DNA from: Phocaeicola_A sp036804505
GTDB lineage: Bacteria; Bacteroidota; Bacteroidia; Bacteroidales; Bacteroidaceae
Direction of reading: 5' to 3'
Assembly: GCA_036804505.1 (NCBI GenBank)
Contig: DAIRSI010000020.1
Coordinates: 1-64,000, forward strand
DNA: 64,000 bases
Positions 58,100 through 64,000 of the stretch are shown here, piece after piece. The stretch's first letter is position 1, and each line of letters begins with the position of its first letter. The position numbers and the translations under genes are program-made. The notes under the pieces are model-generated. The model was given only the letters and a program-made list of their open reading frames with translations. It was not told the DNA's origin and searched no databases.

Positions 58100-60208
58100 A
58101 TGAGTGAGTCTGAAATTCAAATTGTAAAAAGAGATGGGAAGCGGGAAGACTTTTCCATTGAGAAAATCAAGAGTGCCATTAGAAAAGCATTTTTATCAGT
58201 AGGAAGCTTTGCTTTCGATGAAAACCTGACGACTATTCTGGGGCGGGTACACATTGATGACGGCATGAGTGTGGAAGAAATTCAAAACCAGGTTGAAATT
58301 GCGCTCATGGCAGAAAAATACTATGCAGCCGCCAAATCTTTTATGCTTTATCGCCAGCATCACACGGAAGATCGTGAAATTCGCAACAAACTGGAATTTC
58401 TCATCAACTACTGCGATGCCCAGAATCCTGCAACGGGAAGCAAATACGATGCCAATGCCAATGTAGAACAAAAGAATATAGCCACACTCATCGGTGAACT
58501 TCCCAAACAGAATTTCATCCGCCTGAACCGCCGGCTCTTGACAGACAGACTGAAGGAAATGTACGGACAGGAACTCTCCGACAAATACATTCGTTTGCTA
58601 AAACAACATTTCATCTATAAAAATGATGAAACCAGCCTGGCCAACTATTGCGCCAGCATCACCATGTATCCTTGGTTGCTCAACGGAACCATGCCCATTG
58701 GCGGAAATTCCAAAGCACCTACCAATCTGAAGTCATTCTGTGGCGGTTTCATCAATATGGTATTCATGGTATCAAGCATGCTCAGCGGTGCTTGTGCAAC
58801 ACCCGAATTCCTCATGTACATGAACTATTTCATCGGACTGGAATACGGGAATGACTACTTTAAGCATGCCGCTGATGTAGTGGACTTATCGATAAAAAAG
58901 AGAACTCTTGACAAAGTCATTTGTGATTATTTCGAACAAATTGTCTATTCCATCAACCAACCGACGGGAGCAAGGAACTTCCAAGCTGTATTTTGGAATA
59001 TAGCTTATTATGACCAGCCTTATTTCGAAAGTTTATTCGGTGAATTCTATTTTCCGGATGGAAGTAAGCCCGATTGGGAATCACTGAGTTGGTTGCAGAA
59101 GAGGTTTATGAAATGGTTCAACAAAGAGCGAACAAAGACCGTACTGACTTTCCCTGTAGAAACAATGGCACTCTTGACTAAAGACGGTGATGTAATAGAC
59201 AAGGAGTGGGGAGATTTCACAGCAGAAATGTACTCCGAAGGACATTCCTTCTTCACTTATATGAGTGACAATGCCGACTCTCTTTCCAGCTGTTGCAGAC
59301 TACGTAATGAAATACAGGACAACGGTTTCAGTTACACTTTGGGTGCGGGAGGAGTATCTACCGGTTCAAAGAGTGTGCTTACTATCAATCTGAACCGCTG
59401 CATTCAATATGCCCAAATGCAAAGAATTCCCTACATGACGTATCTTGAAGAAATTGTGGATCTGGTTCATAAAGTCCAACTAGGTTACAATGAGAACTTG
59501 AAAATGTTGTATAACAAAGGTATGTTGCCACTATTCTCTGCCGGATACATCAACATTGACCGCCAGTATCTCACCATCGGTGTCAACGGACTGGTGGAAT
59601 CAGCAGAATTCTTAGGCATACCGATTAACGACAATCCGGCATACACCGGCTTTGTACAGGAAGTTCTAGGTTTGATTGAGCATTATAACAAAAAATACAA
59701 ATCCAAAGAAGTCCTGTTCAACTGTGAAATGATTCCCGCAGAAAATGTCGGTGTAAAGCATGCAAAATGGGATAGGGAAGATGGGTACTTTGTTCCTCGT
59801 GACTGCTATAATTCTTATTTCTATGTGGTGGAAGACCAAAGTTTGAATGTTCTTGACAAATTTATGCTGCACGGCGAAAAATATATCAAGCACTTGACCG
59901 GAGGATCGGCTCTCCACATGAATTTGGAAGAACATCTGAGCAAATCACAGTATCGCCAACTGCTGCGTGTTGCAGCCAAGGACGGATGCAATTACTTTAC
60001 GTTCAACATACCCAATACCATTTGCAACGACTGCGGTCACATAGACAAACGCTATCTGAAAGAATGCCCTGTCTGCCACAGTAAGAATGTGGATTACCTC
60101 ACACGCATTATCGGATACATGAAACGAATCAGCAATTTCTCTGCAGCCAGACAGAAAGAAGCATCCATTCGTTATTACGCTCATAAAGAAGGTGTTCCGG
60201 CATGTTAA
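58100..60208 (+). CDS. nrdD: Anaerobic ribonucleoside-triphosphate reductase (class III)
   Basis: Glycyl-radical enzyme of 702 residues that makes deoxynucleotides without oxygen. An N-terminal ATP-cone (about 5-95) binds ATP/dATP for overall control. The active-site cysteines lie in SSCCRLRNE and related strands. The C-terminus has a zinc site with CNDCG and CPVCHS, followed by the radical Gly (about 672) in TRIIGYM. The mRNA leader is a cobalamin riboswitch, so expression should fall when B12 is present. nrdG overlaps its last 7 bases and encodes the activase. Confidence 0.97.
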   Translation: MSESEIQIVKRDGKREDFSIEKIKSAIRKAFLSVGSFAFDENLTTILGRVHIDDGMSVEEIQNQVEIALMAEKYYAAAKSFMLYRQHHTEDREIRNKLEFLINYCDAQNPATGSKYDANANVEQKNIATLIGELPKQNFIRLNRRLLTDRLKEMYGQELSDKYIRLLKQHFIYKNDETSLANYCASITMYPWLLNGTMPIGGNSKAPTNLKSFCGGFINMVFMVSSMLSGACATPEFLMYMNYFIGLEYGNDYFKHAADVVDLSIKKRTLDKVICDYFEQIVYSINQPTGARNFQAVFWNIAYYDQPYFESLFGEFYFPDGSKPDWESLSWLQKRFMKWFNKERTKTVLTFPVETMALLTKDGDVIDKEWGDFTAEMYSEGHSFFTYMSDNADSLSSCCRLRNEIQDNGFSYTLGAGGVSTGSKSVLTINLNRCIQYAQMQRIPYMTYLEEIVDLVHKVQLGYNENLKMLYNKGMLPLFSAGYINIDRQYLTIGVNGLVESAEFLGIPINDNPAYTGFVQEVLGLIEHYNKKYKSKEVLFNCEMIPAENVGVKHAKWDREDGYFVPRDCYNSYFYVVEDQSLNVLDKFMLHGEKYIKHLTGGSALHMNLEEHLSKSQYRQLLRVAAKDGCNYFTFNIPNTICNDCGHIDKRYLKECPVCHSKNVDYLTRIIGYMKRISNFSAARQKEASIRYYAHKEGVPAC

Positions 60209-60669
60209 AATATACGGATTATGATATTGTCTTCTCCGAAATACCGGATGAGACAACTTTAGCCATCAACCTCTCCAACTGTCCTAACCATTGTCCGGGC
60301 TGCCATAGTCCCCAATTGATGGAAGATATTGGAGAACCTTTGACCCAGGAAAGTTTGAGCCTGATAATAGACAAATACATCAATGGAATAACATGCATCT
60401 GCTTTATGGGAGGTGACAATGACCCGAAAGAAGTTAGACATTTGGCTGCTTTTGCCAAAGAAAAATATCAAGGAATAAAAACCGGCTGGTATTCCGGGAA
60501 ACAGGAATTGCCATCCGATTTCAAGACTGATTCATTGGACTATATAAAACTAGGTCCGTATATAGCAGCTTTGGGTGCTCTTAAAGCAAAGACGACCAAC
60601 CAAAGGCTTTATAGGTTAAAAAAAGACGGAACACATGAAGATATAACTTATCAGTTTTGGAAACACTGA
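60202..60669 (+). CDS. nrdG: Anaerobic ribonucleotide reductase-activating protein
   Basis: Radical-SAM activase of 155 residues that generates the glycyl radical on NrdD. The iron-sulfur motif CxxxCxxC is present as CPNHCPGC (Cys27, Cys31, Cys34), followed by a FMGGDNDPKE stretch that corresponds to the GGE SAM-binding motif. The start overlaps the nrdD stop by 7 bases. The short length is normal for NrdG. A hairpin terminator follows about 30 bases after the stop. Confidence 0.95.
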   Translation: MLKYTDYDIVFSEIPDETTLAINLSNCPNHCPGCHSPQLMEDIGEPLTQESLSLIIDKYINGITCICFMGGDNDPKEVRHLAAFAKEKYQGIKTGWYSGKQELPSDFKTDSLDYIKLGPYIAALGALKAKTTNQRLYRLKKDGTHEDITYQFWKH

Positions 60670-60697
60670 CTTGTTGAAGTCTTGACAAACATTATCC

Positions 60698-60732
60698 ATA
60701 AGTCAAGGGGAGAGATTCTTTCCTTGACTTAT
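60698..60732. terminator. Terminator between nrdG and the histidine kinase
   Basis: An 11-base perfect inverted repeat (60698-60708 with 60722-60732) with a 13-base loop lies between the converging genes; AT-rich DNA follows on both sides. Confidence 0.75.
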
Positions 60733-60752
60733 TATAAATACGATATTTAAAT

Positions 60753-61925
60753 CTATTTTTGGGGAATTTCCACCCAAAAGCAACTGCCCTTACCGAGCTC
60801 GGATTTAACGCCGCAAGAACCTCCCATATACTCACACAAGCCTTTCACAATAGCCAAGCCAAGTCCTGTTCCATTGACAAAGGAGCCCAGTTTTTCAAAT
60901 CTGTCAAACACAATTTTTTGATTTTCCTCTGATATACCAATACCTGTATCGCGAACGAAAATATAAACCATATTATCCGGCCTCAGTTCGTACCCATAGA
61001 CAATGCTTCCGCGTTCAGTATATTTTATAGCATTATTAAGGTAATTATAAATAATCTGAAGAAGTTTAGTCCTATCCCTAAACATAACAACTGAAACCGG
61101 ATTTTTCTCATAAATAAATTCTATGTCCAAATCCTTGAATCGTGGAAGATAAAGCCTATATATGTCTTCCATCAAAACAGAAAGCGAAAATTCCGTTTTA
61201 TTGACTTGCATGGTACCGGCTTCCAATTTGGAAACATCAAGAATGTCATTAATGATAGAAATAAGAAGATCTGTATTGGATCTCACCAAACGAAGTGCAT
61301 CTTTGCGATCCTCCTCACTCATCTCAAAACTTGGATCATTAAGCAATTCCGTGAAACCTACTATCGCATTAAGAGGGGTACGCACTTCATGACTCATATT
61401 CGAGAGAAACACACTCTTCATTTTGTTGCTTTCTTCTGCTTGAATGCGTGCGTCAATAAGCATCTTGTCAACTTGAGGTATCTTTGAAAAATCGAGCGTA
61501 ACACCAAGTAATAAAGATTCACTATAATCAGGCAATTTTATAGGCTTTTTCATTGCCATTATCGATCTGACATTTCCTTCTGCATTCAAATAACTTTCTT
61601 CATAATTATGGTACTCTCCGGTTTTCAGCACCTTTATATCGTCTGCTCTCAAGCGGGCAGCATCATCAGCATCAGCAAAAATTTCATAATCATGTTTTCC
61701 TACAACAGGCTTTCCCGAACCTTGCGTTTCAATAAAAGGCTGGTTACAATATATATAACGGAATTCATTCGATGGGTCCTTTACAAATACATCCGTCGGC
61801 ATCTCGTTCAAAATATATTTCAAAAGATTATTTTCTTTTTTCGAATCTGATAATTCTTTTTTAATACGTTGCAATTCAGCGCGCAAATTATCAACCAGAT
61901 TGGATTTAATGTCTTCTTGAATCAT
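60753..61925 (-). CDS. Soluble PAS-domain sensor histidine kinase
   Basis: Histidine kinase of 390 residues with no membrane helix, so it is predicted to sense a cytosolic signal. An N-terminal coiled coil (about 10-38) precedes a PAS domain (about 40-150; YIYCNQPFIETQG, FADADDAARLR). The dimerisation/phosphoacceptor domain has the H-box SHEVRTPLNA (His179). The ATPase domain has the N-box YLNNAIKYT, the G1 box DTGIGIS and the G2 box GTGLGLAIV. No response regulator is adjacent, so it is an orphan kinase. It converges on nrdG. Sensing of redox or a small ligand through PAS is plausible but not supported by any cofactor residue I can identify. Confidence 0.92.
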   Translation of the reverse strand: MIQEDIKSNLVDNLRAELQRIKKELSDSKKENNLLKYILNEMPTDVFVKDPSNEFRYIYCNQPFIETQGSGKPVVGKHDYEIFADADDAARLRADDIKVLKTGEYHNYEESYLNAEGNVRSIMAMKKPIKLPDYSESLLLGVTLDFSKIPQVDKMLIDARIQAEESNKMKSVFLSNMSHEVRTPLNAIVGFTELLNDPSFEMSEEDRKDALRLVRSNTDLLISIINDILDVSKLEAGTMQVNKTEFSLSVLMEDIYRLYLPRFKDLDIEFIYEKNPVSVVMFRDRTKLLQIIYNYLNNAIKYTERGSIVYGYELRPDNMVYIFVRDTGIGISEENQKIVFDRFEKLGSFVNGTGLGLAIVKGLCEYMGGSCGVKSELGKGSCFWVEIPQK

Positions 61926-62115
61926 TCTTTTTATCTTTGCCTATTCATTATACAAATAAACAATAAAAAATTATAGCATTTGCATTATGTGATATTTTTT
62001 TGTATTTATTTAATATATTGATTTTATTAACGGTAAATAAATACTATTCAGTTATTTGGGATAACTAGTTTTGATTATTCTGTGACAGAACTATTCTTAT
62101 GTATATATTTTTTTG

Positions 62116-62123
62116 TAAATTTG
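62116..62123 (+). promoter_or_regulatory. -7 promoter element for the cysteine desulfidase-family gene
   Basis: TAAATTTG matches TAnnTTTG and is 30 bases before the ATG at 62154. It lies within a longer frame that opens at 62082 and so marks the later ATG as the start. Confidence 0.6.
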
Positions 62124-62153
62124 GAGAATAAATATAACAATAAAATCTTCCCT

Positions 62154-63446
62154 ATGATAACAAAAGAAGAAAGAGAAAGAATCATTCAGTTGGTGAAACG
62201 TGAAGTAGTCCCGGCCATCGGATGTACAGAACCTATTGCAGTAGCCTTGTGTGTGTCCAAAGCGGTAGAAACACTTGGGGAAAGACCTGAGTTAATCGAT
62301 GTTTACTTAAGTGCCAACATTCTCAAAAACGCCATGGGAGTAGGGATACCAGGTACAGGAATGACCGGACTGCCTATAGCCATTGCCTTGGGAGCTTTGA
62401 TTGGAAAATCAGCCTACGGACTGGAAGTCTTGAAAGACTGCAATCCCAATGCTGTTGAAGAAGGCAAACGGATGATTGAAGAGAAAATAATCAAAATAGG
62501 ACTAAAGGAAGGTATAACAGACAAACTCTACATAGAAGTTCAGTGCAAAGCAAAAGATAATAGTGCAAAAGCTATTATATGCAAAACTCACACGAACTTT
62601 ATCTACATTGCCAAAGGAGACCATATCATTCTTGACAAACATGCTTCTGGGGAATCCGGATTCAATTGTGCAGAACCGGAAGTAGAACTCAGCATGCACA
62701 AAGTATTTGAATTTGCAACCACAGCACCACTAGATGAAATCTCGTTCATCCTGGAAGCGCGCAAGCTAAATGAAAGTGCTGCTCAACAAGCTTTAAAAGG
62801 ATGTTACGGACATGAACTCGGTAAAATTCTAAGTCGTCCGTTAGGAAAAGGTATTATGGGTGAAAGCATTTTCAGTCATATACTCAGTAGCACTTCTTGT
62901 GCATGTGATGCACGTATGGCAGGGGCCATGATTCCTGTCATGAGTAATTCGGGCAGTGGAAACCAAGGTATCTGTGCTACAAATCCGGTAGTTGTCTTTG
63001 CCGAAGAAAATCATAACACAGACGAAGAACTTACTCGCGCCTTGATGCTCAGTCATCTGACGGCTATTTATATCAAGCAGAGTCTGGGCTCTCTTTCCGC
63101 ACTTTGCGGATGTGTGGTTGCCAGTACAGGCTCCAGTTGCGGCATAACATATCTGATGGGAGGAAATTACGGTCAAGTGACAGCTGCCGTAAAAAACATG
63201 ATCGCCAACCTTACAGGAATGATATGTGACGGAGCCAAACCAAGTTGTGCCCTCAAACTCACCAGTGGAGTTTCAACAGCAGTATTGAGTGCACTTCTTG
63301 CCATGCAGCAACAATGCGTTTCGAGTGTTGAAGGAATTATAGACGATGATGTGGACAAAAGTATTCATAATCTTACTTCCATCGGTGCAGATGCCATGAA
63401 CGAAACTGACCGGATGGTGCTTAACATCATGACACATAAATCATAA
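62154..63446 (+). CDS. Cysteine desulfidase / serine dehydratase-alpha family protein (UPF0597)
   Basis: Protein of 430 residues of the UPF0597 family (YhaM/CdsB-like), related to the alpha chain of iron-sulfur L-serine dehydratases. The N-terminal motif VVPAIGCTEPIAVALC carries a Cys, and more cysteines occur in STSCACDARMAG and GNQGICATNP, the residues expected to hold the iron-sulfur cluster. Family members degrade cysteine to sulfide, pyruvate and ammonia, or serine to pyruvate; which one applies here cannot be told. The ATG at 62154 follows the promoter, whereas an upstream start would be inside or ahead of it. The 3' end overlaps the facing mnmA stop by 6 bases. Confidence 0.9.
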   Translation: MITKEERERIIQLVKREVVPAIGCTEPIAVALCVSKAVETLGERPELIDVYLSANILKNAMGVGIPGTGMTGLPIAIALGALIGKSAYGLEVLKDCNPNAVEEGKRMIEEKIIKIGLKEGITDKLYIEVQCKAKDNSAKAIICKTHTNFIYIAKGDHIILDKHASGESGFNCAEPEVELSMHKVFEFATTAPLDEISFILEARKLNESAAQQALKGCYGHELGKILSRPLGKGIMGESIFSHILSSTSCACDARMAGAMIPVMSNSGSGNQGICATNPVVVFAEENHNTDEELTRALMLSHLTAIYIKQSLGSLSALCGCVVASTGSSCGITYLMGGNYGQVTAAVKNMIANLTGMICDGAKPSCALKLTSGVSTAVLSALLAMQQQCVSSVEGIIDDDVDKSIHNLTSIGADAMNETDRMVLNIMTHKS

Positions 63447-64000
63447 GGTTATTTCACCACTGCAAAGACAAAGGTCTGAAATATCATCATAGACGGTGCA
63501 AAATTGACCGGGAGCAACCCCCTGCACATCTTTATCAGAGATGATGCAGGCTTTGCCATTTTCTTCCAAATGAAATATTCCATGTGTAAATTCCTGCACA
63601 TGACGAATTTTAAAAGTAACAGGCTTGTTGTTCAAGTCGGCAAGTAATCCGTCGGGACCCAGTGAAAGCAGATTATTCAATGGAATTTCACGCTTGAACC
63701 TAGCCAATGAATCCGGGCCATTGGAAATATATACAATATTCTTTTCTATATCTTTCTTTACTACGAACCATGGCCCGCCACTGAGATAAATACCTTTTCG
63801 CTGTCCGATAGTATAAAACCAGTATCCCTTATGCCTACCCATTACTTTTCCTGTTTCCCATTCTACTATATCGCCCTCCAGTTCACCCAAATGAGCTTTA
63901 AGGAAATCGGAAAAATTTATTTTTCCAAGAAAACAGATTCCCTGACTGTCCTTTCTCTTAGCTGATGGAATATTTGCAGCCTCAGCAATCTGCCTGACTT
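63441..64000 (-). CDS. mnmA: tRNA 2-thiouridine(34) synthase MnmA, C-terminal part (partial at right edge)
   Basis: The C-terminal part (about 186 codons) of MnmA, which puts sulfur on U34 of tRNAs for Lys, Glu and Gln; the N-terminal PP-loop and first catalytic Cys are beyond the window. The frame continues to the window's edge (reading VRQIAEAANIPSAK at its far end), so an apparent start inside it is not a real N-terminus. The second catalytic cysteine lies in KDSQGICFLG. The RKGIYLSGGPW segment also fits the MnmA C-terminal domains, followed by the EITL tail. The stop overlaps the desulfidase-family gene by 6 bases. Confidence 0.93.
   Translation of the reverse strand, partial: VRQIAEAANIPSAKRKDSQGICFLGKINFSDFLKAHLGELEGDIVEWETGKVMGRHKGYWFYTIGQRKGIYLSGGPWFVVKKDIEKNIVYISNGPDSLARFKREIPLNNLLSLGPDGLLADLNNKPVTFKIRHVQEFTHGIFHLEENGKACIISDKDVQGVAPGQFCTVYDDISDLCLCSGEITL

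Noticed and set aside
1..64000. CRISPR arrays, insertion sequences, rRNA operons or prophage genes
   Set aside because: No regularly spaced repeats with spacers, no transposase or phage structural motifs and no rRNA sequence were recognised.
63890..64000. An apparent start of the minus-strand gene at 63890
   Set aside because: The frame continues to the window edge with MnmA-like sequence including the catalytic Cys motif, so the true start is outside the window.

Overview
The window looks like a chromosomal segment from a Bacteroidaceae member (Bacteroides or Phocaeicola type). The evidence is gene content (UxaC/UxaB hexuronate genes with a LacI regulator, a GH125 mannosidase, DUF4296, DUF6057 and DUF4476 proteins, BT0820-type HAD), many lipoproteins with Bacteroidetes-style lipoboxes, A-rich leaders without a clear Shine-Dalgarno, and repeated -7 elements of the form TAnnTTFG-like TAnnTTTG, some with TTTG about 20 bases upstream. 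The protein calls rest on motif and family recognition by eye; no database search was run.

Layout: 1-1471 holds the end of a probable isocitrate dehydrogenase gene and citrate synthase. 1533-5311 is a short polysaccharide-export operon (HAD phosphatase, Wza-like lipoprotein, Wzc-like tyrosine kinase), closed by a strong terminator facing a convergent ABC exporter (5415-7067). 7144-12729 holds a GH125 mannosidase, an M48 lipoprotein protease, threonine aldolase and an acyl-CoA ligase. 12884-16258 has a HAD phosphatase, panB, an MFS transporter and a secreted YhcH protein. 16299-22096 is a probable operon ileS, dksA-like, lspA, DUF4296 and a 109-residue unknown, meeting a TrmH-type methyltransferase tail to tail. 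22904-26132 carries a TamA/BamA-like lipoprotein and a WalJ-like hydrolase, followed by tRNA-Lys(CTT) with its own promoter and terminator.

26340-28530 is the one clearly accessory stretch: AT-rich, next to the tRNA, with a membrane-anchored unknown protein, a predicted zinc metallopeptidase (HEYCH plus WFEE), a frameshifted zinc-ribbon gene and two kinds of short repeats. One repeat recurs 27.6 kb away at 55871.

28539-36373 covers a TIGR02757 protein, an outer-membrane barrel, a hexuronate module (uxaC divergent from lacI-uxaB, with a paired operator between them), a HAD phosphatase with an almost leaderless transcript, and glyA. 36450-38434 is the pyrB-pyrI-flavin reductase operon. 38596-49239 holds a class A PBP, a small HPPK-like protein, kdsB, an M16-like protein without the zinc site, a 13-repeat MORN protein, an inositol-phosphatase family protein, a cytosolic YhcH, glgB and DUF6057. 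49258-56781 holds rlmD, ppdK, a DUF4476 lipoprotein, a MINPP-like phosphatase and an SDR enzyme.

56823-64000 includes a metallo-hydrolase gene preceded by a terminator-like hairpin, a cobalamin riboswitch in front of the anaerobic ribonucleotide reductase operon nrdDG, a soluble PAS histidine kinase, a cysteine desulfidase/serine dehydratase-alpha family protein and the 3' part of mnmA. Most of the window is ordinary core genome; the most interesting parts are the tRNA-Lys islet, the nrdDG riboswitch, the hexuronate operator pair and the dispersed hairpin repeat.
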